DNA of 64,000 nucleotides from Annulohypoxylon bovei var. microspora. Taxonomy: Eukaryota; Ascomycota; Sordariomycetes; Xylariales; Hypoxylaceae. A program made the position numbers and the translations under genes. The notes under the pieces were generated by a model. That model did not search any database. It worked only from the letters and a program-made list of their open reading frames with translations, and had not been told where the DNA came from. Each line of letters begins with the position of its first letter. Within the stretch, counting starts at the first letter, position 1. The DNA is taken from NCBI GenBank assembly GCA_022836615.1, contig MU405376.1:16044-80043 (forward strand), given 5' to 3'. Shown piece by piece: positions 47,386-58,498 of the stretch.

Positions 47386-48797
47386 ATGTCAGACAAGATG
47401 TCTATCGACAAGAAAGACCTCTCAAAAGACGAATCAGAGGAGTCTATCGGTTCGAGTCCCGAGAATGATATTGGACCATTGCTTCCACCGGAAAACCAGC
47501 CGGCAAAACGCAAAGGAGGTCGCAAACCTGTAAGTTCATACATCCTCGTTGTTCCATCCACGGCCGTAGTCCACCTGGTTAGGTTTCGATGGCTTGCGCC
47601 GTACTCAAGGTATAGCAAATGTTAGATTTAGGTGTGTAAGCTGACACTAAGCAAAGATCTATGCTACTTCGGAAGAACGGAAACAGAGAAACCGCCAGGC
47701 GCAAGCTGCGTTTAGAGAGCGTCGAACAGAATATATCAAGCAGCTCGAGGAAACGATCAAAGCCCACGAATCGAACCTGGCTAGTCTACAGGCTGCTCAC
47801 CGCAGTGCCGCAGACGAATGTTTGATGCTTCGGTATAAGAACTCTCTTCTCGAACGAATCCTCCTTGAAAAAGGTAAATCATTACTTTGTTAGCCATCTT
47901 ACTGGAAGCATCAACTTATACCACATAGGTATTGACGTCCAAGCTGAGCTTCATGCCAAAACCGGCAGTCCAAACCTTGGTCCAACTCATATGCCCCAGA
48001 ACATGGTGCAACCACCTCCGATGCCGCGAGCGATCCTCAACAGACACCATCACGCACGCAGATCCGCTTCCAGCATCGCCCCGAAGCTCGAGCCTGGTGT
48101 TACCTCTTTACCCCATCCCACGGGTGTACAACAGTCTATAGCTTCGCCTAAGAACCGGCCAACCCCCCCTTCTCACGCGGCTTCTCCTACTAACCCTACA
48201 GCACCTTTTGGTAACCAAACAACAGCTTCTCCCGCGCCTTCAGATCATACAAACATGCGTACAACGATCCCCCCGCCGATGAAACCACAGCTGGCACCTA
48301 TGCCAGGAATGGCAGTCGCAGCGCGCCAGCAGATGATGCAACAGCACGCTGCTGGCCCTCGACCGCCAACGTTCTACCCGACGCCGTCGTTCCAGAACCA
48401 TTTCCAGCAGCTCGGCAAGCTGACCCGTTTCTTTTGTATTAATAGAACTTTGTCGTCCTATGGTTAACTCGTGAGTACAGAACAGGAGTACGACGCGCCG
48501 ACCGACATGATGGACGATCCTGAACCGGACACTCCCGGTCCTGGCCCCTATCCTTCGGCCTTCCAAGTTCCCCAGCAACACGGCATATCTATGCAGCCAA
48601 CGACGACAGGACCGCAAAGCCAACCATCGATGGCATCTGGGGGGCAGGGCAATCAAGCGCAAAGCCAAACACAAGGTCAAGGTTATCCAAGTATGACTCA
48701 ACTACTAGATCCAGCTTTAGATTGGGACCCGTTTGGTCTCAGCGCATCAATGGCCTTTCCGACGCAATTTTCTTTTGACACGAGCAATATGAGATAA
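47386..48797 (+). CDS. bZIP transcription factor with Pap1/Yap-type basic region
   Basis: Predicted exons 47386-47529, 47657-47873, 47929-48414 and 48481-48797 give 387 aa. The basic region (about residues 52-75, ERKQRNRQAQAAFRERRTEY) has the N-x2-A-Q-x2-F-R signature of Pap1/Yap factors. It is followed by a leucine-zipper-like heptad run (LEETIKAHESNLASLQ, then LMLRYKNSLLERILLEK). It should bind DNA as a dimer in the nucleus. The C-terminal half is Pro/Gln/Met-rich and ends in a hydrophobic acidic segment (LLDPALDWDPFGLSAS) suited to activation. Introns 1 and 2 have GTAAGT and GTAAAT donors. For intron 3 the best in-phase choice is a GCAAGC donor at 48415 with the ACAG acceptor at 48480; GTTTCT at 48427 is also in phase but weak. 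It resembles the Neurospora ADA-1 group, from memory only. Confidence 0.88.
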
Positions 48798-51700
48798 CGA
48801 TACGAACCGGAGCAACAGAAAACGGACGGCGTTGGATATTAGAAATAATACATGAGGGGCAGGGAGAAAAATATTGACGAAGAGGTGCTATGGATCACGA
48901 TAAAGGGAGGTGAAGAAGGCACATTCCCAAGTCACGAGATTACGCCTAAGAGCTATCAGCATCGAGCGGGGCGGTGTTTTCGTACATGGCAATGATGATC
49001 GAGTTCGGCAGAGGGCGAGCGTTATATTCTTCTTCCCCGTGATTTATCTCGAAACATTCGGCAGGAAGGCAACCGGCATTTTATACCCATGGCAGGCGGT
49101 CGACTTCTGGTCTCGATAACCCTTGAACTAGCAAGTTCTCATGGCAATTACAGCATTTCGGCAGGCGGGAGAAAAGTTATGATTTGGTACAATGACACAA
49201 TGGTTTATTTAAACGATTATACTATAGGGTGTACAGGATCCCAATATCTACAATACCTAACAGGAGTTCAAGGAAAATTTAAAGTCTTGATATTCAAGTT
49301 CGAAATCACACCGAGCCTCGGGAAGCGCGATTCAATTGCCCTTAGAAGGACGACACAATTTCCATCTTGTATCCAGACATACTCTATTTTGAGTATGCCA
49401 TCTGAAGCTCTAAGGTATTGGTGTATCTACCATTGATTTAGGAAGACGAGCTACCTTAGGTTGTGCTATCCGGTTGTGAAGCTGAAGCCATATGGGATTC
49501 TCTATGGTTTGGTTGTCAAGAGCTCTTCTCGATCCTGTATATACGCAATAGCAAATAAAAAGGACATATTTGAACAATGGAGCGGAGAAACAAAGAACAA
49601 AATAGTATTGGATGATGATTTACCACTTAAAATATGCATGCACCTACGTACGTCCTATAGATGCAACTCGAAATATATGACCGACCGAACATCTCCTCGG
49701 AGTCAGTGTATGATATTTGGCCGTGACTGTGACGTTGGATTGACGAAGCAGCAGCACGGATTAAACATGTGCTATGTACATGTTAGGTATGATATAAATT
49801 GCATGTAGATTTTGATTTCTTTCGAGTTTCACAGCAGGCATTTCGACCTCTACCCCTCTTCATTTCTCGGCCTTGTAGAAGTCTAACGGGCTTGAGAAAC
49901 AAGGAGAATTTTGTTAATTGACGGTAGGTAACTAATGTATGCCCGTTTAAATGTTTCAATATTTCTATCGAATATGCAGGCTGGCTAATCCTGGTCAGAT
50001 CCCGAGGGGTAGCCGATCGCGGAGGGTGTTTCTTTTTCTTCTTCTCCGAACGTTCAATATACATTTTTCTATTTGTCAGTTTCAAACGGTAAGCTTCTCA
50101 TTTGTTCTCTGTTACGGTGATAAGTTATGTACTTGGGCGGGGCTCTTAGACGGACGGTAGGAACCACTTGAGAGGGGAAGGAGGGGTTGCTGAGTTCCTG
50201 TAGCCTGTATAATCGATCCACTAGTACGCTTGGGACTACCAAGGCAGGAAGTTGCACTGTTCGCAAGATGATTAAAGGGTCATGGCGGTTGATTCCGCTA
50301 GCTGGTGCCGCTCGACCCGGTCGCGGTTGTCGGTCAAAAGTTCGGGGATCCAGATCAGATTAGATCGTGCGATTGGTTCAACTTTAACAGATTTCCGCAC
50401 CCAGGGCTTTCTCATTTCCTCATTTCCTCCCCTGGGCTAGAGCGATCTCATGGGTCTGTTTGGTGTCGTGGGGGTTCGTCGTAGGTTCGTTCGTTTTTAG
50501 TTCGGCTACTATGTACTTAGTAGAAAGACGAAAAGGCCATCACAAAGTTCGAGTGGGTTCAAACCCCGATCACCAACATCCTGCTCTGCTATAATGTGAT
50601 GAGGCCGGATCCTGGAAGAAACCACCTGGGTATCTGGTGGGTTTACGAAAAAGCTGCCAAGACAACGAGGTGCTCGGTGGGGGGATGCTAGCTCGGTCAA
50701 AGGCGATGGCTGGTCGGTCGGTCTTTTTGGTGGTCTGGATATCGTTGCACCGCGTATGAATGCGGAGTCGGAGTCGTCTTTTCATGTGGAGTCGACATCC
50801 ATCACGGCTTATCCTTCCATCCCTCCATCCCTCCATCCATCCATCCATCCATCCATCTATCACGCATCCCACTATTCAAGACTTTAGGACCAGCTCAGCC
50901 GAGCCCCTTTTCATTCCTAGAGTACCAAGCACTGAGATCCGCCTAAGCCCTAGGCGGGTAGGCAAAGCCAAGTCGAGATCCTCGGTCAGGCTTCCGCATG
51001 AAGGGTGGTAACATCTGCCAAGTGGTCCAAGTGGTTCCAGACAGGACCCTGCTAGCATACGTATATGTCGCGTGATCCTAAGATGCTGACCCCGAACACG
51101 AATCTAACGAAAGACGGTGACCCGAGCCCACGTCACCTAGCAATACACATCAATCCTTTGCTAATTCCGACAAGAATAATATGGCGCGCAGACGGTACAT
51201 CCGGAATTATCGAATATCGTGGAGTTGAAGGTCACCGGTTACCGTGGCCTTTCAATCTGCTTGGCTGCTGCTCTCGAGTGGCGTCGCAGAGTATTGTCTC
51301 GTTTCGAGGTCATGATGGATCACGATCCTTCTGAATTGACGGGCTTTGACTTCGGAACCCCCATCCGACCTGTGTGACCCGTCCTTCATAGTTCCCGTCT
51401 CTTTCATCATTGGGCTGAGCTGCTTCCCTCCCTCCAACTCTTTAATTCCAGCTAACCTGATATCTTCGTCCTTTCGTAACAATAACTCATATCGAGTCAC
51501 CATTAGTCCTGACCTCCTTTCGGTTGGGTTGAGTCCTGGTGCGGCCGACGACGGGTTACCTAATATAATGGTGCCCATACGTTGAATCTCCAAGTTGAAG
51601 GCAAGGGGCAGTAATCGTGACCAACGCCTCACTCGAGGCATAGGATCACTTAAGCCTCAAGTAGCTAAGGACAATGCATCTCATCAACAGCTAAGAGTAA

Positions 51701-54523
51701 TAAGAAAGAAGAAAAAACAATTAGTGATGACCAAGGGACACTTGTCCCGATCGCAACCGGAGAACCACGGGAGTGGATAGATTATTAACGTCTTTCCCTA
51801 TTGTAAGTTGATACGATGGTATCAATCAAGCAAGCCAGGTAAGAATAGTGACGGATCCTTTCAACGACCTCTTCGTTTTCTGAAGGAGAAGTTGATGAGA
51901 GCTTTTAGGGACGGCCATCAAACTAGTAAAAGGAGAGCACATTTTCAAATTCTTTCGGATTCGGTTGCAGAGTATTTATTTGGATGGGTGGTTACCTGTG
52001 GCTGGCTTATCTCTGGCGTCCGTGTATTTGTCGGTATGATAGGGAGAACCAGAGATAAGGAAGCCATTATTAACAGAATCAAAATCCCTCCCACGATACC
52101 CCACGATCTAACGTGTTACGAGGTATCTTTTTTTCTATTTACAGTCGTTGCGACGCCTTTCCCGGCGCACCGTCTTGCATAACATCATTCCGCTACACGA
52201 ATGCCGTGGCCCTGAAGAAAAGAAGTTACATAAAGGTTAAGTAAGATATAGCTTCCGGTCCCTGCTCAAGGACAAATACCAACACAGAGACCCCGTTTAG
52301 CTTCTTTCGCTGAGCCTATCAGCTTACTTCTATTGTTTCTATTAGAGCCTTTTCCCAGGGAATGATCGCCTCAGCTGCGGACCCTGCCAACTTCATTCGG
52401 TCTGCCGACGGTTTCCTCGGAAATACAAAGTACGTCTTCTAGATCACGACATAGCAAAGCGTAGTCGCCTGCTCACTTTTTCATACATAGAGCGACTCTT
52501 GGGAATCGGCCACTGCGAGTAACGTAATGAATTCTCGAGATGAGAACCACAGGACAGACGCTTGACACTACAGTGGTCCCATATCGCACTCTTGTTTGTT
52601 CGTACGTATTACACTTACAACATATTTTCCTTTCCACAGCTACTACTTGTTACAAGTCTTACCCCTATCATTACTACATCTACATATGTAGATAAGTTAT
52701 CAAGGTTATCGTCGCCTATATGTCTTATCAGGGGGTAACCAGACCGCTACATTCACATGTTGCTCAGTTCAATTTACCTATGGACACCGCCTTATTAAAC
52801 CCCCTATAATTCAGTATTTACGACTGATCAAGGTCACCGAACATTACTTCTTCTATATATTCGCCTGAGCCGTCATAACATGAGCTGCTATGATAATATG
52901 ATATAATGCCCTCACGGGTTGGTTAAAACCTCGTTCCTTCATCAACACAAATTAGACCGAGAGTGACATCACGCCTTCTCTAGGTATCTACGGGCGAGGC
53001 TTGTTGACCCTACCTAGGTAGGTATGATTTTCCGAATCGGCAAGGAATGTCTCTCCTTGTCACTGCTCATGCGATAGACGAGATAGCGAGTACAACTTAA
53101 GGGCTCCCATTTACCCTGGCTGGGTTGCTTGATAAGACCTTGACCCCAAGCATGCGCAGGCCTATCTAGAATATTTATTCCGCATACCTACCATTCAGAA
53201 TCACCACTTTTAGGTTAAGTCGAATAAGCAGGTATCTAGGAGAACACGCAGATCTTGAGTGTCTAATAGGTGACAAGATACCTCCGGGTTGAGATGAAGG
53301 AAGGCTATTATAATCGCATATTGCTGCTACGAAGCTTAGAAATGGCCGTGGGTGGAGTGTACTCTTGAAGTAGAATCTTGTGGTTCCTTTAGTAGCAGAT
53401 ATAGAGTTACAATCCCATTTCTACTTTAATAGGGCTTCGTCAAGGTGTAATGGTCTTTGTCTTGAAGTGAAATAGTTAGTAGAGGTTCATCCAGTAGGTA
53501 GTTCCAATGGAGCAACATACATATAATCATGGAAGAATACATAGGTGTGAAGCTTGATATAAGAGGTAGGATAATGAAATCCATGCAGTTTCAAGATATG
53601 CCGACTGTACATAACTTCCAGTTAAAGCGATAAGGAGATTAGATATCGATAGCTAGTAATGATAAAACACTGCATTAGGTAGGTACCTACCTATAATAAA
53701 AGGTATCCATCGAAGCTGCCGCATGGTCCAGGTGTAGTACCTAAGTAAGCGCTATGAGATCATCGCGATGTACATATCTCGGTATGCAAGTGATGCAATT
53801 GTGGGATCCGGGGAAGATCTTGGCCACCCTATGGATCCGTACAACAGGATTAGACGAAATTGCAGATCGGGTTGGATCATAAATGGTCGTTTTGAGAAAC
53901 AATAAATAGTTGACAATACTTTTGGTGTACCTAATATAACATTCTCAAATTTTACTAACTACGGACAGAGATGGATGAAGGTAAAGTTGACGTAAAGCTC
54001 AACCTTTAAGCTAAATCTAAGCTGTATGTAGTATGTAGATGTAAAAATATGATGTACTGTTTAGTAATATAAGTGTATATATGCATATTCTTGGCGCTAA
54101 CAGATCTTGAACCCTACCTGCGGGGAATGCTTACTCATCGGCGCACTAAAAGCTGCCAATTGCAACAAAAAATTGAAGAGAATTATTCACCCGTTCCGTT
54201 TAAGCGAGTCTGGGCAAATCAGAAAAAAAGAGTTAGGCGGTTCCGAGCCAAGGAAAGTTTGTCTACCTCGCAAAGCAGGAGCCCACAAGGCCCATCCTCA
54301 CACACACAATCAACTGCAACCGCACTTCACCAATTCTAAACCTTCTAAACCCAACTTAACCTCATCCACCTCATCAACGCCGCAGATTTTGACGAGATAT
54401 TTATACATAAGGATATGACCTGCTAGGCCATATCCTTTTCCCCCTCGTTGCATATTCTCCCATTGATCCGACTGTCGTTCCCACAGCTCCGCCTTGCTGA
54501 AAGGCGAATCAATTGGCGACATC
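48798..54523. other. Long gene-poor spacer
   Basis: About 5.7 kb with no recognised gene. It contains a CCAT microsatellite and two TACC/GGTA palindromes (about 53007-53024 and 53674-53695). A frame at 51808-52182 is open for 124 codons without an ATG start or a recognisable domain. Sequence just before 54524 is CT-rich and is probably the Stm1 promoter and leader. Confidence 0.5.
50816..50859 (+). repeat. (CCAT)n microsatellite with CCCT variants
   Basis: About ten tandem four-base units, CCATCCCT variants followed by CCAT repeats, in non-coding sequence. Confidence 0.9.
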
Positions 54524-55997
54524 ATGTCGACGGTCGCCTCCAAGGTATGTCTCCGCTCCAGCTCACCCATCTCTACACTTCTACTTGGTCGCCTCCATCT
54601 TCCCTTTCCTGACCTACTGTCGCCTGTCGCATTTCCCTCTATCATCATGCCTCAGCTCATCTTTTATTCCGAAAATGCGAAGCTAATTATCAATTTGTTA
54701 GAACCTTTTCGACCTCCTCGGTATGTGACCCCGTCGAATATTTGCTCTCGGTGAAAATTTTTGCAATGCGGGCACCGTTGTTTGCTAATCTCGGCCAACG
54801 CCTACAGGTAACGACGTGGAGGGAGATGAAGCGCCATCCGGCCCTGTGAAGACGGTCGACAAGACCACGATGCGCGGCACCAAGCGCAACGTCGAGCCCC
54901 TAGCCCCCGCGAAGCCCGTTACCAACACCGGAGCTCGTCGTGCTGGTCCTGGAGGCAACGAGGGAGGTAAGTGCCACATGCATCTAACGGGGCTTTGTTT
55001 CTTTTAGCTCCACTTCCTTCCATTTAACTCTTATTATCCCGTTTTACATCTTATCTTACTAGCTTAATATCGTTCTAGCTTTCCGCGACCGCAATGCCGG
55101 TGCTGCTAGCAACTACCGCAAATCAACCGACGAAGCTCCACGAGGCGGTTCCCGAGGTGGTCGTGACGCCCGCGTGCGAGGAGGTGAGACCCGAAATCAA
55201 ATATGGCTTCCTGGGTTGAGTATGTGCTAACCTAACAAATTAGGCCGCGGCGGTCGATTCCCTCGCGATCGTGATGATAGACACACCAAGGGTACTGCAA
55301 CGTACGTGTTCCAAAATTCAAAGTCCATGGGCTACTTCTATGTTCTAACTATCTATATAGTGGCTCTGATAAGCAGGCCGCCCAATCTTGGGGTGCTCAA
55401 GAAGGCAATGCCGAGCAGAAGGATGAGCAAGTTGGAGAGGAGATCGCTCAATCAGAGCTGAAGGATTCTACCGCCGAGGACGCTCAAGAGGCTCCCGCTA
55501 CTCCAGCTGAGCCCGAGGACAAGCATGTGTCCTACTCCGACTACCTCGCGCAACAGGCCGAGAAGAAGCTCGCTCTTGGCGAGTCTCTCGAAATCCGCAA
55601 GCCTAACGAAGGCAGCAAGGCTGATAAGAAGTGGGCCAACGCCAAGGCTCTCACCAAGGAAGAAGACGACAACTACGTCTCCGGTGTCGGCGGTAAGGTC
55701 AAGCGTGAGCGTGAACGCAAGGCCAAGCAGCTTGTCGAGATCGACCAACGATACGTTGAGCCCGAGCGTACCCGAGGCGGACGCGGTGGTGGTGGAGGAC
55801 GTGGAGGCAGCCGTGGTGGTGCTCCCAGAGGTGACGGCCAGGACCGTGGCCAGGACCGTGGCCGCGGCGGCCGAGGCCGAGGCCGAGGCGAACCTCGTAG
55901 TGAACCCCGTGGTGACTTCCGCGGTGCACGTGGCGGTGCCCGTGAGAACTCCTCATTCGCTCTCAGTTCGGACGCCTTCCCCAGTCTGGGTGCTTAA
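54524..55997 (+). CDS. STM1: Stm1-type ribosome/mRNA-binding protein (hyaluronan/mRNA-binding family)
   Basis: Six predicted exons: 54524-54544, 54702-54720, 54808-54966, 55079-55183, 55244-55301 and 55361-55997, giving 332 aa. The N-terminus MSTVASK, NLFDLLG, NDVEGDEA matches the Stm1 family and needs a 19-nt second exon. The middle holds RNAGAASNYRKSTDEAPRGG. Residues about 175-265 are the conserved hyaluronan/mRNA-binding domain, with SYSDYLAQQAEKKLALGESL and VSGVGGKVKRERERKAKQLV. The tail is RGG-rich (GRGGGGGRGGSRGG) and ends SSFALSSDAFPSLGA. In yeast, Stm1 occupies the mRNA channel of idle 80S ribosomes and preserves them in stress. All introns have good donors (GTATGT, GTATGT, GTAAGT, GTGAGA, GTACGT). 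An overlapping long plus-strand frame (55525-56019) is a shadow of the RGG codons. Confidence 0.93.
54702..54720 (+). other. 19-nt microexon of the Stm1 gene
   Basis: Sequence AACCTTTTCGACCTCCTCG lies between a TTGTTAG acceptor and a GTATGT donor. It codes NLFDLL plus one base of Gly and keeps the frame between exon 1 (phase 0) and exon 3 (phase 1). Skipping it would shift the frame. Confidence 0.85.
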
Positions 55998-56750
55998 GAG
56001 AGCACAGAATGCTTCCTGAGACCTGCGGTAGAGGGTACACCATGTCTATTATGCAGCTTAGGTTTTCGATGATTTAGGTATTCTCAGGGGATCCAGAATA
56101 GCCAATGAGGCTCACCAGTCGGAAACCTTCTGGCTATGAATATCCTGAGAATCGGATGATTTTCGCTATTCCGAATCAACAAAAGTTTCTTTCATACTCA
56201 AGCATGGTGTGCAAAATGGTCGGCCGCTGGGAGCAGGTGTAAGGGTCTCCGTGGCGGCTATATCAATGGCTTGTATTTGGTAAAGGTCTCGGCCGCTTCT
56301 CGATTGCTAGTAATTTCTTCCTTAATTCCACCCTTCCCATGATTGTCTACCGTGATGCTTGAACTATCTGGATTTTTTCCCCTCCAATTCGCCTCGAAGC
56401 ATACCATCAACGAGGGCATCATGCCAATGTTTTCATGGCTTTTAGGTAACACTCATATTATCTTTAGCTTTGTCTATGGGCTATCCAAAGGATTGTTATT
56501 TCAATGGCCATTGTGTTTCAAAACTTAGTCCTTCTTTATGAACAAATCTTTATTCCTCTCGGGCACATTTTGTATAAAACGCCCATGCTCTCGACAACTA
56601 TTGCTGGAGCATTCAAAACTGATAATCGGTAAGTTTGCACGCGAAGACTCTGATTAGTATCACTTGTATTCGTGTGTATTCGTTTATTTTCAACTTTTTT
56701 TCAAAAAGCGAAAACTTGTTTTTTACTATCTCATTCTCGCCTGATACGAG
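55998..56750. other. Spacer including the Stm1 3' UTR
   Basis: Holds an imperfect hairpin at about 56075-56155 (listed separately) and otherwise AT-rich sequence leading to the next gene. Confidence 0.5.
56075..56155 (+). other. Imperfect stem-loop downstream of Stm1
   Basis: The left arm contains ATTCTCAGG and later AATAGCCA. The right arm contains TGGCTAT and later CCTGAGAAT, so two helices of 9 and 7 pairs can stack with a loop of about 26 bases. It starts about 80 bases after the Stm1 stop codon and probably lies in the 3' UTR. It could be an mRNA stability or termination element. No snoRNA boxes were seen. Confidence 0.5.
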
Positions 56751-57398
56751 ATGGATTACTCCTCTTCTTTTTCTTCCTCCTCCTCCTCCCTTATCGCCCC
56801 CTCGTCTCTCGGCGAGCAGCTTTGCGAGCCCTGCTACCTGATATTTTATGCGGAGCGTCCGTCTACCCTCCCCGAGCCCGGGGATCAGACGCCCTGCAAC
56901 AACTGCTCGGAGCCCATCGGCGGCAACTTGGACGAGGACTGGGTCCACGTCGATCACGAATCTTCGAGTAACGAGACGTGGGGGTCAAGCTCCTCGCATT
57001 TCTCGGATTCTGAGTCCGGTGGCGAGGACGTAGGACTTGGTAAGCAAGAGGAAGGGAAAGGGGGCGCGGTTGGAGATGCAGATGCAGATGGAAATGAAAA
57101 GAACGGAGACGCGGGTTCCCCGTCGTCTAGGACGCTGAAGCCTCGCCCCAATCACTCGGTCTACGCGGCAACGGGGGCGCCGGCTATCGTTGTCCGCGAC
57201 GAGGATAAGGGTAAGGACATGAGTGAGGGGTCGGACGTGGTGACACCCGGGTTGCAGCTCGCGCGCAGGCTGGGCGTCCCGCCGTTCGATCGCACGCGCT
57301 TCCACGGCTCGCCGTTTGCGGAGAGTGCCCAGGGTTACGAGGTTCCGGCCGTGAGGCTCGATACTGTTGATGAGGAGGATGAGTATATTACTAGGTAG
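56751..57398 (+). CDS. Small acidic protein with paired CxxC motifs
   Basis: A single exon of 215 aa. Residues 4-13 are a serine run. C25-x2-C28 and C49-x2-C52 (CEPC, CNNC) form a possible four-cysteine zinc site. Residues 57-125 are acidic and Ser/Gly/Asp-rich, probably disordered. The C-terminal third (TPGLQLARRLGVPPFDRTRF and FAESAQGYEVPAVRL) looks better conserved. No transmembrane segment is visible. The start at 56751 is the first ATG in frame and lies in a CGAG-ATG-G context. No family was recognised; a DNA-, RNA- or protein-binding adaptor is possible. Coding composition is convincing over most of its length. Confidence 0.65.
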   Translation: MDYSSSFSSSSSSLIAPSSLGEQLCEPCYLIFYAERPSTLPEPGDQTPCNNCSEPIGGNLDEDWVHVDHESSSNETWGSSSSHFSDSESGGEDVGLGKQEEGKGGAVGDADADGNEKNGDAGSPSSRTLKPRPNHSVYAATGAPAIVVRDEDKGKDMSEGSDVVTPGLQLARRLGVPPFDRTRFHGSPFAESAQGYEVPAVRLDTVDEEDEYITR

Positions 57399-58138
57399 GT
57401 CAGTGGGTAAGTTCGTCCCATGTTACCACGTCCCCCCTTTAGATATGCCTGGATGTATGGATTATAGACAGGTAGGTTGAGTAGTAACAGCTGCGAGGTC
57501 GGATCTCCTCGCTAAATACCTAGGTAGGTAAGTTCTGTGGCGGCTGCTAGGCCGGTTAGATTAGGTACCTACCTGCTTGAATACGAAGACTTGTCAACTA
57601 GTATCTGATGTTTATAAGGTATTTTTATATTGAATACATATGTGATCAAGTGAAAAATGTGAATGGAAGTGGTAGACATCCAACTTAAGATTTCTTTTTC
57701 GGTGTATCGTACTGTAGGGGCCGATATTTTTGGAGTTTTGATGTAGCTGAATAAATCTAATCTACCTACCGTACCTAGATATATATGTCAGCGTTGATTC
57801 TTGCCCTAATCATCTCCTTTATAACTAATCCAATTGGCATAGGTTGAAGATCTATCACGAAACTACCACACCTACAATATGCAAGTTGTCTACCACTCTC
57901 ACGACCGGTATAAAAAAGCACCTAAAAAAGAATCTAATAGACGATAATAGCGACCATATAGAAAGATTGTGTTATGTCGCCGAGTCCCGAATACGATGTT
58001 AATAAATCAGCCCCCAACAACATGAGCGAGGCTGTGACGTGGTCGAAATGATAGCCCATTCTATTCCGCACCTGTGAGAATCCTATCCAGATTCACGGGA
58101 TTTACATGCCCCTTTCCCGAGTAAACGCTAAGACAAGA
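57399..58138. other. Spacer rich in TACC/GGTA motifs
   Basis: Contains at least three TACC/GGTA palindrome-type elements at about 57518-57531, 57566-57576 and 57760-57778. No gene was recognised. Confidence 0.55.
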
Positions 58139-58498
58139 TGTCGAGGGTCATGATTGATGAGATCGCTCTCTACATAAGTATTTCCTATCAAAATACTCCC
58201 GTTATTCAGAAAGCGAAATCGGAAGCCAAAGAGTCTACTGAGCTACTTGGCTGTCGACTTGAGGAGGGTCTCGGCTGATAGCGAACTTATTACGCTTACT
58301 ATGGAATGGCTCAAAGACTATTGGCTTCCTCGGTGTTTCCAGATTCATCTACGACTCCACGAGGACGATAAAGGCGCGATGTCCCTGTTTCTTCACGGCT
58401 TACCATTATTAGGATATATACAGTGGGACTTTGGTCGATTTGACGATCTACTCGAAACCATCAAAGCTTTCGACGCCTTAACGGCAAGCCATGATTAG
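58139..58498 (+). pseudogene. Frame-broken small coding relic, family unknown
   Basis: An ATG at 58139 opens 47 codons (MSRVMIDEIALYI, ending at TGA 58280-58282). A second frame overlaps and continues to 58498 with a protein-like segment (TMEWLKDYWLPRCFQIHLRL, then SLFLHGLPLLGYIQWDFGRF). No intron signals link the two. The change of frame suggests a one-base indel in a decayed gene, or two chance frames. I do not recognise the family. Confidence 0.3.

Noticed and set aside
47446..47462. A GGTTCGAGTCC match to the Pol III B box
   Set aside because: It lies inside the bZIP first exon (Ser/Gly/Pro codons), with no A box or cloverleaf around it.
50540..50575. A GGGTTCAAACCCC element resembling a tRNA T arm
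   Set aside because: No matching acceptor stem, D arm or anticodon arm could be built upstream.
51808..52182. A 124-codon plus-strand frame in the long spacer
   Set aside because: It has no ATG start, no recognisable domain and no supporting splice pattern, so it is probably chance.
55525..56019. A 164-codon plus-strand frame overlapping the Stm1 last exon
   Set aside because: It is a shifted reading of the repetitive Lys/RGG codons. The in-frame product matches the Stm1 family.
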